Positions 21,006 to 32,324 of a stretch of DNA of 64,000 nt are shown piece after piece. The number at the start of each line of letters is the position of its first letter. The stretch's first letter is position 1. The notes below the pieces were generated by a model. The model ran no database searches. It worked only from the letters and a program-made list of their open reading frames with translations, and was not told the origin of the DNA. This DNA is from Streptomyces sp. NBC_01267 (GTDB lineage Bacteria; Actinomycetota; Actinomycetes; Streptomycetales; Streptomycetaceae): positions 1,626,501-1,690,500 of the forward strand of contig NZ_CP108455.1 of assembly GCF_036241575.1 (NCBI RefSeq). Direction: 5' to 3'. Both the position numbers and the translations under genes were made by a program.

Positions 21006-21029
21006 AAAAACGTCGTGGCTCATACGACG
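21006..21029 (-). terminator. Terminator of the whiA operon
   Basis: On the minus strand CGTCGT, a 7-nt loop and ACGACG form a stem followed directly by TTTTT (21006-21010). A U-run is rare in this window, which makes this one of its better rho-independent terminators, although the stem is short. Confidence 0.65.
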
Positions 21030-21059
21030 GTGCCGGTACCCATATGGGCACCGGCACCG
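21028..21059. terminator. Second hairpin downstream of whiA
   Basis: CGGTGCCGGT...ACCGGCACCG is a perfect 10-bp inverted repeat whose centre (ACCCATATGGG) is also self-complementary. It lies between whiA and the T-run hairpin, so the two form a tandem 3' structure. Confidence 0.6.
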
Positions 21060-21101
21060 ATCAGTTGGCCGTTGCGGGAAGGCCGGGTGAATTCAGCGGA
21101 T

Positions 21102-22091
21102 TCAGCCGACGAGGCTGTCGTCCATCTCTTCGGAGAGGGTCGACTCCGTGCCGGGAATTCCCAGATCCTGTGCCCGCTTGTCCGCCATCGCCAGCAGCCT
21201 GCGGATCCGCCCGGCCACCGCGTCCTTGGTCAGCGGCGGATCGGCGAGCGCGCCCAGCTCCTCCAGCGACGCCTGCTTGTGCTCCATCCGCAGCCGCCCT
21301 GCCGCCGCGAGATGCTCGGGGACCTCGTCGGCGAGGATCTCCAGCGCGCGCCCCACCCGGGCCCCGGCGGCGACCGCGGCCCGCGCCGAGCGGCGCAGGT
21401 TGGCGTCGTCGAAGTTGGCGAGGCGGTTGGCGGTGGCGCGGACCTCGCGGCGCATCCGCCGCTCCTCCCAGGCCAGTACGGACTCGTGGGCGCCGAGCCG
21501 GGTCAGCAGCGCGCCGATCGCGTCCCCGTCCCGGACGACGACCCGGTCCACGCCCCGCACCTCGCGGGCCTTGGACGCGATCTGGAGCCTGCGGGCCGCG
21601 CCCACCAGCGCCAGGGCCGCCTCGGGCCCCGGGCAGGTCACCTCCAGCGAGGAGGAACGGCCGGGCTCGGTGAGCGAGCCGTGCGCCAGGAAAGCACCCC
21701 GCCAGGCCGCCTCGGCGTCACAGGTGGCCCCCGAGACCACCTGCGGGGGCAGTCCGCGGATGGGACGGCCCCGGCCGTCCACCAGGCCTGTCTGGCGTGC
21801 CAGCTGGTCGCCGCCTGCCACGACCCGTACGACGTAGCGGCTGCCTCTGCGCAGACCGCCGGGTGCCATCACGATCAGTTCGGAGTTGTGTCCGAAGATC
21901 TCCAGGACGTCCCGCTTGAGCCGGCGCGCCGCCATCGCGGTGTCCAGCTCCGCCTCGATCACAATCCGCCCGCTCACCAGGTGCAGCCCGCCGGCGAACC
22001 GAAGAATCGCCGAAACCTCCGCCTTCCTGCAGCAGGTCCGGGTGACGGGGAGCCGGGAAATTTCGTCCTTCACCGCTGCCGTCATCGCCAT
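21102..22091 (-). CDS. whiA: Sporulation regulator WhiA
   Basis: DNA-binding regulator of sporulation septation in Streptomyces, acting with WhiB. 329 aa. It has the LAGLIDADG-derived N-terminal domain ([23 protein letters not shown]) and a C-terminal HTH ([22 protein letters not shown]). The ending DLGIPGTES is typical. Its start overlaps the yvcK stop by 10 nt, so it is the last gene of uvrC-rapZ-yvcK-whiA. I kept the first ATG ([10 protein letters not shown]), matching the S. coelicolor protein as I remember it. Confidence 0.96.
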   Translation of the reverse strand: MAMTAAVKDEISRLPVTRTCCRKAEVSAILRFAGGLHLVSGRIVIEAELDTAMAARRLKRDVLEIFGHNSELIVMAPGGLRRGSRYVVRVVAGGDQLARQTGLVDGRGRPIRGLPPQVVSGATCDAEAAWRGAFLAHGSLTEPGRSSSLEVTCPGPEAALALVGAARRLQIASKAREVRGVDRVVVRDGDAIGALLTRLGAHESVLAWEERRMRREVRATANRLANFDDANLRRSARAAVAAGARVGRALEILADEVPEHLAAAGRLRMEHKQASLEELGALADPPLTKDAVAGRIRRLLAMADKRAQDLGIPGTESTLSEEMDDSLVG

Positions 22092-23110
22092 GGGCCGATC
22101 CTTCCATGCATCCGAAAAATACGGTCGTACGCGGCGGCCAGCAGCTCCCGGTCATGTGTCGGGGAGCCGTCGGGCGAGGCCACGGGCGCCAGCTCGACCG
22201 CCGCACCGAGCCCTTGGGCGGCTTCGGCGAGACTTGAGCGGTCGGGCACGGCGGCCTCGTCGGCCAGCACCACGTCCAGGGCGAGTTTAGGGGCGTGTCG
22301 GGCCAAAACCTCCAAATGACGCTGCGGTGAGAAGCCATCGGTTTCACCGGGTTGCGGCGCGAGATTGAGCGAAAGCACTTTGCGGGCCTTCGTCTCGATG
22401 AGCGCGTCCAGCAATTCGGGCACCAGGAGATGCGGAATCACCGAGGAGAACCAGGAGCCGGGACCGAGCACCACCCAGTCCGCGTCGAGGACCGCGGCGA
22501 CGGCCTCCGGCACCGCCGGCGGGTCGTTCGGGACGAGGTGCACCGACTGCACCTCGCCCGGGGTGAGCGCGACCGTCGCCTGGCCACGGACCGTGCCGAT
22601 CTCGTCGGGGCGGTCCGGGTCGTGGCCGCGTACGAGCGCCTGGAGCTCCAGCGGTACGGCGGACATCGGCAGCACCCTGCCGTGCGCGCCCAGCAGCTTG
22701 CCGACCAGGTCGAGGGCCTGCACATGGTCACCCAGCTGCTCCCACAGGGCCACGATCAGCAGATTGCCGACCGCGTGCTCGTGCAGGTCGCCCTTGGACT
22801 GGAAGCGGTGCTGGATGACCCGGGACCAGGTCTGCCCCCAGTCGTCGTCCCCGCAGAGCGCCGCGAGCGCCTTGCGCAGATCACCGGGCGGCAGTACGCC
22901 CAGCTCCTCACGGAGCCGTCCGCTGGAGCCGCCGTCGTCGGCGACGGTCACCACGGCGGTCAGGTCCCCGGTGATCCGGCGCAGCGCGGCGAGCGAGGCG
23001 GACAGTCCCATCCCGCCGCCCAGGGCGACGACCTTGGGCTGGGTGCCACGCCGGATCCGGCCGGGGACCAGACGTACGCGCCGCAGCTTCGGGGTCGCGC
23101 GGCTCGTCAC
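22082..23110 (-). CDS. yvcK: YvcK/CofD-like UDP-GlcNAc-binding protein
   Basis: Regulator of carbon flux to cell envelope synthesis. 342 aa. The phosphate-binding [18 protein letters not shown] and [15 protein letters not shown] are the family's N-terminal signatures. The later [16 protein letters not shown] is also diagnostic. It overlaps rapZ by 4 nt (GTGA) and whiA by 10 nt. This three-gene order is conserved in Gram-positive bacteria. Confidence 0.93.
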   Translation of the reverse strand: MTSRATPKLRRVRLVPGRIRRGTQPKVVALGGGMGLSASLAALRRITGDLTAVVTVADDGGSSGRLREELGVLPPGDLRKALAALCGDDDWGQTWSRVIQHRFQSKGDLHEHAVGNLLIVALWEQLGDHVQALDLVGKLLGAHGRVLPMSAVPLELQALVRGHDPDRPDEIGTVRGQATVALTPGEVQSVHLVPNDPPAVPEAVAAVLDADWVVLGPGSWFSSVIPHLLVPELLDALIETKARKVLSLNLAPQPGETDGFSPQRHLEVLARHAPKLALDVVLADEAAVPDRSSLAEAAQGLGAAVELAPVASPDGSPTHDRELLAAAYDRIFRMHGRIGPWR

Positions 23111-24045
23111 TCGCGCCCCATGTCGCGGTGGACGAGCACCGTCTCGATCCCTTCCGACGCCAGCCGGGCGGCGAGCTTCTCGGACATCGCCACCGAGCGG
23201 TGCTTGCCGCCGGTGCAGCCGACCGCGATGGTCACGTACCGCTTGCCCTCACGGCGGTAGCCGGTGGCGATGATCTGGAGCAGCTCGCTGTACTGGTTGA
23301 GGAACTCCTTGGCACCCGGCTGGTTGAAGACATAGGCGGAGACCTCCTCGTTGAGGCCGGTGAAGGGGCGCAGCTCGGGGACCCAGTGCGGGTTCGGCAG
23401 GAAGCGGCAGTCGACGACGAGGTCGGCGTCGACGGGCAGTCCGTACTTGTACCCGAACGACATCACCGTCGCACGCAGTTCCGGTTCCTCGTCGCCCGCG
23501 AACTGGGCGTCCATCTTGGCGCGCAGCTCATGGACGTTGAGGCTGGAGGTGTCGATCACCAGGTCGGCGTCGCCACGCAGCTCGCGCAGCAGGTCACGCT
23601 CGGCTGCGATGCCGTCGGTGATGCGGCCGTCGCCCTGGAGAGGGTGCGGTCTGCGGACCGATTCGAAGCGGCGCACCAGGGCGTCGTCGGACGACTCCAG
23701 GAAGACGATCCGCCGGGTGACCTGCTTGTCCGCCAGGTCGGCGAGCGACTGGCGGAGGTTGTCGAAGAAGCGGCGGCCCCGGACGTCGACGACGACGGCG
23801 ATCCGCGCCACGTTGCCCTGCGAGCGGGCGCCGAGCTCCACCATGGTGGGGATCAGCGCGGGCGGCAGGTTGTCGACGACGAACCAGCCGAGGTCCTCCA
23901 GACATTTGGCCGCGGTGGAGCGCCCGGCGCCCGACATCCCGGAGATGATCACCAGCTCCGGGATGGCCGCCTCGGTGGCCTCGGCCGGTGTGCCCGTGCT
24001 GCCCGTGCCCACGTCTGCTCCGTCCCGTTCCTGCTCTTCACTCAT
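23107..24045 (-). CDS. rapZ: RNase adapter RapZ (nucleotide-binding YvcJ family)
   Basis: P-loop protein of 312 aa. Walker [14 protein letters not shown] is near residue 35, DVRGRRFF follows, and the C-terminal domain has [12 protein letters not shown] and [15 protein letters not shown]. In Bacillus and E. coli the family ties amino-sugar sensing to RNA or nucleotide signalling; its role in Streptomyces is less clear. The first 25 residues are an acidic extension. The start overlaps the uvrC stop by 8 nt. Confidence 0.92.
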   Translation of the reverse strand: MSEEQERDGADVGTGSTGTPAEATEAAIPELVIISGMSGAGRSTAAKCLEDLGWFVVDNLPPALIPTMVELGARSQGNVARIAVVVDVRGRRFFDNLRQSLADLADKQVTRRIVFLESSDDALVRRFESVRRPHPLQGDGRITDGIAAERDLLRELRGDADLVIDTSSLNVHELRAKMDAQFAGDEEPELRATVMSFGYKYGLPVDADLVVDCRFLPNPHWVPELRPFTGLNEEVSAYVFNQPGAKEFLNQYSELLQIIATGYRREGKRYVTIAVGCTGGKHRSVAMSEKLAARLASEGIETVLVHRDMGRE

Positions 24046-26017
24046 GCGTGCTGCCCCCGTCGTCTTCCATGATCTCTCCTGTTGCCGTGTTCACGGCGGG
24101 TGCGGCCGGAGCCGCCTCCGCGAGCGCCGCGGCCACCGCCTCGGCCGTTCTGCGGCCTATACCGGGCACCTCGCAGATCTGATCAATTGTGGCTTGTTTC
24201 AGCTTCTTGACGGAGCCGAAGTGCTTGATCAGGGCTTGTTTCCTGGTCTCACCCAGACCGGCCACGGAGTCCAGCGGGCCGGATGTGAAGCGCTTGGCCC
24301 GCTTGACGCGCTGGTAGGTGATGGCGAAGCGGTGGGCCTCGTCACGCACCCGCTGGAGGAGGTAGAGCCCTTCGCTGGAACGCGGCAGGACCACCGGGTC
24401 GTCGTCATCGGGGAGCCAGACCTCTTCGAGGCGCTTGGCCAGGCCGCAGACGGCGACGTCATCGATGCCGAGCTCGTCGAGCGCGCGCTTGGCCGCGGCC
24501 ACCTGGGGCTGTCCGCCATCGACCACCACCAGCTGGGGCGGGTAGGCGAAACGCTTGGGGCGGCCGTCGTCCTCGGGGGCCTCGGCCGTCTGTTCCTCGG
24601 TCCACTCCCCCGTCCGCTCCTTCTCCTGGAGGTAGCGCTTGAAGCGGCGGGCGATCACTTCGTGCATCGAGCGGACATCGTCCTGCCCCTCGAAGCTCTT
24701 GATCTGGAAGCGGCGGTACTCGCTCTTCCGCGCCAGACCGTCCTCGAAGACGACCATCGACGCCACCACGTCGTCCCCCTGGAGATGGGAGATGTCGTAG
24801 CACTCGATGCGCAGGGGCGCGCTGTCGAGACCGAGCGCCTCCGCGATCTCCTCCAGGGCCCGGGAGCGAGTGGTGAGGTCGGACGCACGCTTCGTCTTGT
24901 GCAGCACCAGCGCCTGCTGGGCGTTGCGCGCGACCGTCGCCATCAGGTCCTTCTTGTCACCGCGCTGCGGGACCCGCAGGGAGACGTGCGAACCTCGGCG
25001 GTCGGCGAGCCACTGGGTGACGGCCTCGGGCTCCTCGGGAAGGGCGGGGACCAGCACCTCCTTGGGTACGGCGTCGCCCTGCTCCTCCCCGTACAGCTGC
25101 TGGAGCGCGTGCTCGACGAGGCCCGCTGTGTCCACGGCCTCGACCTTGTCGGTCACCCAGCCGCGCTGTCCGCGGACCCGGCCGCCCCGGACGTGGAAGA
25201 TCTGGACGGCGGCCTCCAGCTCGTCCTCGGCGACGGCGATCAGATCGGCGTCGGTGGCGTCGTTGAAGACGACCGCGTTCTTCTCCAGGGCGCGCTTGAG
25301 CGCCTCGATGTCGTCGCGGAGCCGGGCCGCCCTCTCGTACTCCATCTCCTCCGCCGCTTCCCGCATCTCCTGCTCGATACGGCGGATGTACGTGCCGGTG
25401 CGGCCCGCCATGAAGTCGCAGAATTCCTCGGCCAGTTCGCGGTGTTCCTCGGGGGTGACGCGGCCGACGCAGGGCGCCGAGCACTTGCCGATGTAGCCGA
25501 GGAGACACGGGCGGCCGATCTGGGCCGAGCGCTTGAACACCCCGGCCGAGCAGGTGCGTACCGGAAAGACCCGGAGCATCAGGTCGACGGTCTCGCGGAT
25601 GGCCCAGGCGTGGCCGTACGGACCGAAGTAGCGCACGCCCTTCTTCTTGGGGCCGCGCATCACCTGCACCCGCGGAAATTCCTCGTTGAGGGTGACCGCG
25701 AGGGACGGATAGCTCTTGTCGTCCCGGTACTTGACGTTGAAGCGGGGGTCGAACTCCTTGATCCAGGAGTATTCGAGCTGGAGCGCCTCGACCTCGGTGG
25801 CGACGACGGTCCACTCCACGGAAGCGGCCGTCGTGACCATCGTGCGGGTGCGCGGGTGGAGGTTGGCCAGGTCCTGGAAGTACGAGGAGAGGCGCGGGCG
25901 CAGGCTCTTCGCCTTCCCGACGTAGATCACCCGGCGGTGCTCGTCGCGGAATTTGTAGACCCCCGGCGAGTCGGGGATCTGTCCCGGCTTGGGGCGGTAG
26001 CTGGAGGGGTCTGCCAT
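24038..26017 (-). CDS. uvrC: Excinuclease ABC subunit C
   Basis: Dual-incision nuclease of nucleotide excision repair, 659 aa. N-terminal GIY-YIG domain (PGVYKFRD...[14 protein letters not shown]), the cysteine cluster [13 protein letters not shown], a UVR coiled coil ([15 protein letters not shown]), an RNase H-like C-terminal nuclease ([12 protein letters not shown]...VVVDGGQPQ) and helix-hairpin-helix motifs near the end ([34 protein letters not shown]). I start at the ATG giving [10 protein letters not shown]; the open frame upstream crosses the Rieske gene. Confidence 0.96.
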   Translation of the reverse strand: MADPSSYRPKPGQIPDSPGVYKFRDEHRRVIYVGKAKSLRPRLSSYFQDLANLHPRTRTMVTTAASVEWTVVATEVEALQLEYSWIKEFDPRFNVKYRDDKSYPSLAVTLNEEFPRVQVMRGPKKKGVRYFGPYGHAWAIRETVDLMLRVFPVRTCSAGVFKRSAQIGRPCLLGYIGKCSAPCVGRVTPEEHRELAEEFCDFMAGRTGTYIRRIEQEMREAAEEMEYERAARLRDDIEALKRALEKNAVVFNDATDADLIAVAEDELEAAVQIFHVRGGRVRGQRGWVTDKVEAVDTAGLVEHALQQLYGEEQGDAVPKEVLVPALPEEPEAVTQWLADRRGSHVSLRVPQRGDKKDLMATVARNAQQALVLHKTKRASDLTTRSRALEEIAEALGLDSAPLRIECYDISHLQGDDVVASMVVFEDGLARKSEYRRFQIKSFEGQDDVRSMHEVIARRFKRYLQEKERTGEWTEEQTAEAPEDDGRPKRFAYPPQLVVVDGGQPQVAAAKRALDELGIDDVAVCGLAKRLEEVWLPDDDDPVVLPRSSEGLYLLQRVRDEAHRFAITYQRVKRAKRFTSGPLDSVAGLGETRKQALIKHFGSVKKLKQATIDQICEVPGIGRRTAEAVAAALAEAAPAAPAVNTATGEIMEDDGGSTHE

Positions 26018-26070
26018 GTCTCCCACCCTACTGGCGGGGACTGACAGTGCGAGGTCGTAGCGGGCCGGGG

Positions 26071-26493
26071 TCAGGCCTTCTTGTCGGGGCCCGCGATCAG
26101 CTTGCCACCGACCACCTTCACCGGGACGTCGTTGAGCGGGCGGCTGGCGGGGCCCTGGAGCACCTTCCCCGTCATGGCGTCGAAACGGCTCCCGTGGCAG
26201 GGGCAGATGCCCACCGTTCCCTCGATCTTCTGCAGGGGGCAGTTCTGGTGCGTGCACCGCGACCAGAGCGCCTTGTACTCGTCGGTGCTCGGGCGGCTCA
26301 CGATCAGGAACTGGTCCTTGTAGTACTTGACCCCGCCCACCGGGACCGCGTCCGCGGCGCCGAGGTCGACGGGCTTGTCCGGCCCCGTCGACGTGCTGCT
26401 TCCCCCCGAGCAGGCCGTGAGTCCGAGCCCTGCGGCGCCTGCGAGGGCGGCTCCCATGAGGACGGTACGGCGGGCGGGGGGCAGACCGGACAT
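26071..26493 (-). CDS. Rieske [2Fe-2S] protein with Tat-type lipoprotein signal
   Basis: 140 aa. The N-terminus has twin arginines ([24 protein letters not shown]) ending in a lipobox cysteine, so it is likely exported folded and anchored outside the membrane. The cluster site is CTHQNC...CPCHGSRF, giving Cys/His pairs in both halves. It is shorter than bc1-complex Rieske subunits and stands alone, so a free electron carrier or partner of an unknown reductase is likely. The ATG at 26493 has GGAG 7 nt upstream; an in-frame GTG at 26505 is less likely. Confidence 0.87.
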   Translation of the reverse strand: MSGLPPARRTVLMGAALAGAAGLGLTACSGGSSTSTGPDKPVDLGAADAVPVGGVKYYKDQFLIVSRPSTDEYKALWSRCTHQNCPLQKIEGTVGICPCHGSRFDAMTGKVLQGPASRPLNDVPVKVVGGKLIAGPDKKA

Positions 26494-26591
26494 GGGAGGC
26501 TCCACTGTTCAAGGCATCGGTGACGGAACCGACGATACCGGTGGAGATCTCCGCCCCTTCCGGCGGCGTTTACGGTCCAGGAATCTTCGGC

Positions 26592-26597
26592 TACGTT
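26592..26597 (+). promoter_or_regulatory. -10 box of the PfkB-family kinase gene
   Basis: TACGTT ends 8 nt before the GTG at 26606, again a leaderless layout. Confidence 0.4.
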
Positions 26598-26605
26598 CGG
26601 GATCT

Positions 26606-27523
26606 GTGATCACCGTCGCCGGAGAGTCCCTGATCGACCTGGTGCCGCAGAACGCCGCCGCGCCCGGTGAACCGCTGCCCGCACTGCTGCCCCGGCTGGG
26701 CGGCGGGCCGTACAACACCGCGATCGCGCTCGGGCGGCTGGGTGCCCGGGTGGGTTTCTGTTCGCGGGTCTCCACGGACCACTTCGGCGAGGCGCTGCTC
26801 GACGGGCTGCGGACGGCCGGGGTGGAGCTCTCGCTCGTTCAGCGCGGCCCCGAGCCGACGACGCTCGCGGTGGCGACGGTGGGGGCGGACGGTTCCGCCG
26901 GATTCGGTTTCTACGCGGAAGGCAGCGCGGACCGGCTCTTCACACTGCCGGTGCAACTCCCCTCCGGAGTAAGGGCGCTGTCACTCGGCACGTGTTCGCT
27001 GGTCCTCGAACCAGGTGCGAGTGCGTACGAGGCGCTGCTGCGGCGGGAGTCGGCACGCGGGGTGTTCACCCTGCTCGACCCGAACATCCGGAGCGGGCTG
27101 ATCCCGGATGCGGACGGCTATCGGAAGCGGTTCAGGGGCTGGCTGCCGGATGTGACGCTGCTGAAGCTGTCGGAGGAGGACGCGGAGTGGCTCGGCGGCG
27201 GCCCGCAGGAGTGGCTGGCCGCCGGCCCGCAGGCCGTGGTCATCACGCACGGTGGTGACGGTCTGACCGTACGGACCAGGGCCGGTGGCTCCTACCGCGT
27301 GCCCGGCGTGGCCGTCGACGTGGTGGACACGATCGGCGCGGGTGACACGGTCAACGCGGCGCTGCTGCACGGCCTCGCCGAGCGGGACGCCCTGTCGGCG
27401 CGGGCGATCGCCGCGCTCTCCGGCGACGACTGGGCGCAGGTACTGGGCTTCGCCGCCCGAGCAGCCGCGCTGACCTGCTCCCGTGCCGGGGCGCAGCCGC
27501 CGTATGCGAGGGAGCTGGGGTAG
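26606..27523 (+). CDS. PfkB-family carbohydrate kinase
   Basis: 305 aa, ribokinase fold. ESLIDLVPQN is at the N-terminus, GGGPYNTAIALGRLG is the first PfkB signature, and DTIGAGDTVNAALL near residue 240 is the second, with the catalytic aspartate. The N-terminal sequence is most like fructokinase or 2-keto-3-deoxygluconate kinase members, but the sugar cannot be fixed. The GTG start follows a -10 box by 8 nt; the longer frame upstream is not coding. It stands alone. Confidence 0.88.
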   Translation: MITVAGESLIDLVPQNAAAPGEPLPALLPRLGGGPYNTAIALGRLGARVGFCSRVSTDHFGEALLDGLRTAGVELSLVQRGPEPTTLAVATVGADGSAGFGFYAEGSADRLFTLPVQLPSGVRALSLGTCSLVLEPGASAYEALLRRESARGVFTLLDPNIRSGLIPDADGYRKRFRGWLPDVTLLKLSEEDAEWLGGGPQEWLAAGPQAVVITHGGDGLTVRTRAGGSYRVPGVAVDVVDTIGAGDTVNAALLHGLAERDALSARAIAALSGDDWAQVLGFAARAAALTCSRAGAQPPYARELG

Positions 27524-27651
27524 CGGCCGTACACGTACGCGGGGCCGGGCGCAGCCGCCGTCGCGGTGCGGGGTGCGGGGTGCGGGCCGTAACCGCTGGA
27601 GGCGTGCAGAGGTACGGACCGTAACCACCGGGGGGCCGTGGCGTCCGGCGG

Positions 27652-28494
27652 TCAGGGACCGGCCGTCGCGGGTCCGTGCCTTCGGAGAAAGGCGGTGACC
27701 GCGAAGCCGAATCCGGCAGGCTCCTCGGCCCAGGGCAGGTGCCCGGCGCCCCGCAGGGTGACCCGCTCCACCCGTGGCAGGGCCCGCTCCAGGGAGTCGA
27801 CCGCCGAGCGGGGCCGGATGTCACGGTCGCCGTCCACGATCAGCACCGGGACGTCCAGCTCCGCGCACCGCACGCGCAGTGCCGGGGTGCCCCAGCTCTG
27901 CCGGTTCTCGGCGTTGATGGTGTCGTTGGCCGTCTCGTTGACGCCGTACCAAGGGGTGGCCATGGTCTCGGCCAGCTCCCGGGCACGGTCCCGGTCCTGG
28001 AATTCCACCGACCACTGGAGTACGGCTCTGTCCCGGCCGGTCAGCGTGCGCCAGCGCTCCAGGTCCTCTCCCAGACCTCGGTGGAGGCCGTGGACGAACT
28101 CCGGGTGCCAGCCCGCTTCCGGGTCGATGCCGGTGCCGGACACATAGACCAACCCGCTGACCCGGCCGGGGTGTTCCAGCGCATAGCTCAGGGCCAGTTG
28201 GGCACCCCAGGAGTGACCGAGCAGCGCCATCCGGGCCAGCCCGAAGTGGCGCCGTACGTCGTCGAGATCCTGGACCGAACGGGCCACCGTGTACGGACCG
28301 TCGGACGGCTCCGAACGGCCGCAGCCGCGCTGGTCCCAGCGGTGTACGGCGTAATCGGGCAGCAACTCGGCCACCTCGTCCAGGGTGTCCCACAGGCCGG
28401 GACCGCCGTGGCAGAGCACCACGGGCGGGCCCGCGCCACGGCGCACGGCCCAGAGCCGTGCGCCGTCGTCGGTCCGTACAGCCTCCGCGGTCAC
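27652..28494 (-). CDS. Alpha/beta hydrolase, prolyl iminopeptidase-like
   Basis: 280 aa. Oxyanion HGGPG near residue 30, [11 protein letters not shown], the nucleophile elbow [10 protein letters not shown], an acid in [12 protein letters not shown] and the histidine in [10 protein letters not shown]. These are the marks of the S33 prolyl iminopeptidase/aminohydrolase family. Cytoplasmic, with no signal. GTG start overlaps the uvrA stop by 4 nt (GTGA), so it is translated from the uvrA message; a repair role is not implied. Confidence 0.85.
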   Translation of the reverse strand: MTAEAVRTDDGARLWAVRRGAGPPVVLCHGGPGLWDTLDEVAELLPDYAVHRWDQRGCGRSEPSDGPYTVARSVQDLDDVRRHFGLARMALLGHSWGAQLALSYALEHPGRVSGLVYVSGTGIDPEAGWHPEFVHGLHRGLGEDLERWRTLTGRDRAVLQWSVEFQDRDRARELAETMATPWYGVNETANDTINAENRQSWGTPALRVRCAELDVPVLIVDGDRDIRPRSAVDSLERALPRVERVTLRGAGHLPWAEEPAGFGFAVTAFLRRHGPATAGP

Positions 28495-31400
28495 GACGAA
28501 GCGCGGCGCGTACGCGTCGTCTTCTTCGCGGCGGTCTTCGCCGGGGTGCTCCTGGCAACCGTCTTCCCGGCCCCGGCCCCGGCCGTCTTCGCCGCTGCCG
28601 TCTTCCTCGCGGCCGTCTTCTTGACCGGCGCCTTCGTCCCGGACAGGGCCGCGTCGCTGATCCGGTCCGCGTCCAGGATGTCCCGGAGGAACTTCCCGGT
28701 GTGACTGGCCGGGACCCCGGCGACCTGCTCCGGAGTGCCCTCGGCGATGACGAGGCCACCGCCGTTGCCGCCCTCGGGGCCCATGTCGATGACCCAGTCC
28801 GCCGTCTTGACGACATCGAGGTTGTGCTCGATGACGATCACCGAGTTGCCCTTGTCCACCAGGCCGGACAGCACATGGATGAGCTTGCTGATGTCCTCGA
28901 AGTGGAGCCCGGTCGTCGGCTCGTCCAGCACGTACACCGTGCGTCCGGTGGAGCGCTTCTGGAGCTCGCTCGCCAGCTTCACCCGCTGCGCCTCGCCTCC
29001 CGACAGGGTGGGCGCGGACTGGCCGAGCCTGACGTACCCGAGGCCGACCTCGTTGAGCGTGCGCAGATGGCGTGCGATCGTCGGGACCGCCTCGAAGAAG
29101 TCCAGGCCCTCCTCGATCGGCATGTCCAGGACCTCGGCGATGGACTTGCCCTTGTAGTGGACCTCCAGGGTCTCCCGGTTGTACCGCGCCCCGTGGCAGA
29201 CCTCGCAGGGGACGTACACATCCGGCAGGAAGTTCATCTCGATCTTGATCGTGCCGTCACCCGAGCAGTTCTCGCAGCGACCGCCCTTGACGTTGAAGGA
29301 GAAGCGTCCCGGCAGGTAACCGCGGACCTTGGCCTCCATCGTCTCGGCGAAGAGCCGACGGACGTGGTCGAAGACCCCGGTGTAGGTCGCCGGGTTGGAA
29401 CGCGGGGTGCGTCCGATGGGCGACTGGTCGACGTGCACGACCTTGTCGACCAGGTCGTCGCCGTCGACGCGGGTGTGCCGGCCCGGGACCGTACGCGCGC
29501 CGTTGAGCTCGCGCGCGAGATGCGTGTAGAGGATGTCGTTGACGAGTGTCGACTTACCGGATCCCGAGACTCCGGTGACCGCGGTCAGCACGCCCAGCGG
29601 GAACGACACGTCGATGTCCTGCAGGTTGTTCTCCCGGGCGCCGTGCACCGTCAGCCGGCGCCCCGGGTCCACCGGCCGGCGCAGGTCCGGGATCGGGATG
29701 GCCCGCTTGCCCGCCAGGTACTGGCCGGTCAGCGACTCCTTGTTGGTCAGCAGGTCCTTCAGCGATCCGGAGTGGACCACCTTGCCGCCGTGCTCACCCG
29801 CGCCGGGGCCGATGTCCACCACCCAGTCGGCCACCTTGATGGTGTCCTCGTCGTGCTCGACGACGATGAGGGTGTTCCCCATGTCCCGCAGCCGGACCAG
29901 CGTCTCGATGAGGCGGTGGTTGTCCCGCTGGTGCAGACCGATGGACGGCTCGTCCAGCACGTACAGCACGCCGACCAGGCCGGAGCCGATCTGGGTGGCC
30001 AGCCTGATGCGCTGCGCCTCGCCGCCCGAGAGGGTCCCGGCGGCACGATTCAGCGAGAGGTAGTCGAGGCCGACGTCGACCAGGAACTTCAGGCGTTCGT
30101 TGACCTCCTTGAGGACCCGCTCGGCGATCTTCTTGTCGCGGGCGTTGAGCTTCATCCGGCCCAGGAACTCGGCACACTCGCTGATCGACATCGCGGCGAC
30201 CTCGGCGATGGACTTCTCCATCACCGTGACGGCGAGAACGATCGGCTTGAGGCGGGTGCCTTCACAGGTGGGGCACGGCACTTCGCGCATATAGCCCTCG
30301 AAGCGCTCCCGGCTGGAGTCGCTCTCGGCCTCCGAGTGCCGTCGCTTGACGAACGGCACGACCCCCTCGAAGGAGGTCGTATAGGCGCGCTCGCGCCCGT
30401 AGCGGTTGCGGTAGCGGACCTCGATCTGGGTCTTGTGTCCGTGGAGCAGGGCCTTCTTGGCACGCTGCGGGAGTCCCGCCCAGGGGATGTCCGTACGGAA
30501 TCCCAGCTCTTCGGCGAGCGCGCCGACGAGCCGTGCGAAGTACTCCTTGGTGTGACCGAGCGACCACGGGGAGATCGCGCCCTCGTCGAGCGACTTGTCC
30601 TCGTCGGGGATGATCAGCTCGGGGTCGACCTCCATCCGCGTACCGATGCCGGTGCAGTCGGGGCAGGCGCCGAAGGGCGAGTTGAACGAGAAGGAGCGCG
30701 GCTCCAGCTCTTCGAAGGACAGGTCGTCGTACGCGCAGTAGAGGTGCTCGGAGTACATCCGCTCGCGCTCGGGGTCGTCGGCGGGCAGATCGACGAAGTC
30801 GAGGATGACCATGCCCCCGGCGAGGCCGAGCGCGGTCTCCACCGAGTCCGTGAGACGGCGCTTGGCACTGTCCTTCACCGTGAGGCGGTCGATGACCACC
30901 TCGATGGTGTGCTTCTCCTGCTTCTTCAGCTTGGGCGGCTCGGAGAGCTGGATCGTCTCGCCGTCCACCCGGGCACGGCTGTACCCCTTGGTCTGCAGAT
31001 CGGAGAAGAGATCGACGAACTCTCCCTTGCGTTCCCGCACGAGCGGCGAGAGCACCTGGAACCGGCTGCCCTCGGGCAGGGCGAGGACCTTGTCGACGAT
31101 GGCCTGCGGGGACTGCCGCGAAATGGGCCGGCCGCACTGGGGACAGTGCGGCTTGCCGATGCGCGCGAAGAGGAGACGCAGGTAGTCGTAGACCTCTGTG
31201 ATGGTGCCGACCGTCGAGCGCGGGTTGCGCGAGGTCGACTTCTGGTCGATGGAGACAGCCGGGGAAAGACCTTCGATGAAGTCCACATCGGGCTTGTCCA
31301 TCTGACCGAGGAACTGCCGGGCGTACGAGGAGAGCGACTCGACGTAGCGCCGCTGCCCCTCGGCGAAGATCGTGTCGAACGCGAGAGAGGACTTACCCGA

Positions 31401-31505
31401 TCCGGAGAGCCCGGTGAAGACGATCAGGGAGTCGCGAGGGAGGTCGATCGAGACGTTCTTGAGGTTGTGCTCGCGAGCGCCACGAACGATGAGACGGTCG
31501 GCCAC
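28491..31505 (-). CDS. uvrA: Excinuclease ABC subunit A
   Basis: Damage-recognition ATPase of nucleotide excision repair, about 1004 aa. Two ABC domains: Walker [14 protein letters not shown] and [12 protein letters not shown], two LSGGEAQR signatures, and zinc modules ([20 protein letters not shown]...[10 protein letters not shown]). I chose the GTG giving [14 protein letters not shown] because family members begin there; the GTG 12 nt upstream has no ribosome binding site. The last 50 residues are an unusual basic Ala/Lys/Thr tail ([14 protein letters not shown] and similar). Confidence 0.95.
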   Translation of the reverse strand: MADRLIVRGAREHNLKNVSIDLPRDSLIVFTGLSGSGKSSLAFDTIFAEGQRRYVESLSSYARQFLGQMDKPDVDFIEGLSPAVSIDQKSTSRNPRSTVGTITEVYDYLRLLFARIGKPHCPQCGRPISRQSPQAIVDKVLALPEGSRFQVLSPLVRERKGEFVDLFSDLQTKGYSRARVDGETIQLSEPPKLKKQEKHTIEVVIDRLTVKDSAKRRLTDSVETALGLAGGMVILDFVDLPADDPERERMYSEHLYCAYDDLSFEELEPRSFSFNSPFGACPDCTGIGTRMEVDPELIIPDEDKSLDEGAISPWSLGHTKEYFARLVGALAEELGFRTDIPWAGLPQRAKKALLHGHKTQIEVRYRNRYGRERAYTTSFEGVVPFVKRRHSEAESDSSRERFEGYMREVPCPTCEGTRLKPIVLAVTVMEKSIAEVAAMSISECAEFLGRMKLNARDKKIAERVLKEVNERLKFLVDVGLDYLSLNRAAGTLSGGEAQRIRLATQIGSGLVGVLYVLDEPSIGLHQRDNHRLIETLVRLRDMGNTLIVVEHDEDTIKVADWVVDIGPGAGEHGGKVVHSGSLKDLLTNKESLTGQYLAGKRAIPIPDLRRPVDPGRRLTVHGARENNLQDIDVSFPLGVLTAVTGVSGSGKSTLVNDILYTHLARELNGARTVPGRHTRVDGDDLVDKVVHVDQSPIGRTPRSNPATYTGVFDHVRRLFAETMEAKVRGYLPGRFSFNVKGGRCENCSGDGTIKIEMNFLPDVYVPCEVCHGARYNRETLEVHYKGKSIAEVLDMPIEEGLDFFEAVPTIARHLRTLNEVGLGYVRLGQSAPTLSGGEAQRVKLASELQKRSTGRTVYVLDEPTTGLHFEDISKLIHVLSGLVDKGNSVIVIEHNLDVVKTADWVIDMGPEGGNGGGLVIAEGTPEQVAGVPASHTGKFLRDILDADRISDAALSGTKAPVKKTAARKTAAAKTAGAGAGKTVARSTPAKTAAKKTTRTRRASS

Positions 31506-31680
31506 GCCGGTCCGCACCTTTCTGAGAGAAGAAGCAGGGGCGGAGCCCCCTCCCCAGGGTATGGGGGGCGCCTCAGCGATGTCTGAAGATGGCTTGTTGG
31601 ATGTCTCTCACGAGCCTATAGCACGTGCATTCGATTTACGGCCATCGGTAAAGAGCTTCACCCGAAGGAGTGGAGAGGCC

Positions 31681-31686
31681 TATCGT
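31681..31686 (+). promoter_or_regulatory. -10 box of the mycothiol-dependent isomerase-like gene
   Basis: TATCGT is 7 nt before the ATG at 31694, a leaderless layout. Confidence 0.4.
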
Positions 31687-31693
31687 CAGGCAC

Positions 31694-32314
31694 ATGATCG
31701 ATCACGAGCGGGACCTGGCGTCTGTGGATGAAGCGACCGAACAGCTCCTGGCCTCGGCCGCCGGACTGGACAACGCGGCGGTCCACGAACCGTCACGGCT
31801 TCCCGGCTGGTCGCGCGGGCACGTACTCGCCCATCTCGCCCGCAACGCCGATGCGCTGTGCAATGTCTTCGAGGGCCGTCCGATGTACGAGACGGCCGAG
31901 GTGCGCGATGCCGACATCGAGCGGGACGCACCGCGCCCGCTCTCCGAGCAGTTGGAAGACGTACGCGCCAGCGCGGCCCGACTCCGGGAACGGGCGGCGC
32001 TCCCCGCCGACTGGTCACGGACCGTCACCCTGCGCAACGGCGTCACCGACACGGCCGCCCGGATCCCCTTCCGCCGGCGGGTGGAGATCGAGCTGCACCA
32101 CGTCGATCTGGGCATCGGCTACGAGCTGGAGGACCTGTCGGCGGAATTCACCGCACGGGAGATCGATTTCCTCCAGCAGCGCTTCTCCTCGGACCCCGCC
32201 GTGGCGGAGGTCACCGGTCCCGCCACCGCACTGCTCGGCTGGCTCTCGGGCCGCAGGGACGGCGCGGGACTGACCGCCCCCGGCGCAACGCTGCCTGTGC
32301 TCCCCTCGCTCTAG
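31694..32314 (+). CDS. Maleylpyruvate isomerase family mycothiol-dependent enzyme
   Basis: 206 aa, DinB/MDMPI fold. The N-terminal helical part has [20 protein letters not shown], with one metal histidine pair, and the central [15 protein letters not shown] gives the E-x-x-H that completes the site. These proteins use mycothiol as cofactor or detoxify with it. The natural substrate is unknown here. ATG at 31694 preferred over 31670 because of the -10 box between them. It is followed after 10 nt by a metallo-hydrolase gene. Confidence 0.85.
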   Translation: MIDHERDLASVDEATEQLLASAAGLDNAAVHEPSRLPGWSRGHVLAHLARNADALCNVFEGRPMYETAEVRDADIERDAPRPLSEQLEDVRASAARLRERAALPADWSRTVTLRNGVTDTAARIPFRRRVEIELHHVDLGIGYELEDLSAEFTAREIDFLQQRFSSDPAVAEVTGPATALLGWLSGRRDGAGLTAPGATLPVLPSL

Positions 32315-32317
32315 ACT
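32312..32317 (+). promoter_or_regulatory. -10 box overlapping the stop of the preceding gene
   Basis: TAGACT, whose TAG is the stop codon of the isomerase-like gene, lies 7 nt before the ATG of the metallo-hydrolase. The second gene may thus have its own leaderless transcript as well as read-through. Confidence 0.35.
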
Positions 32318-32324
32318 CGGCAGC

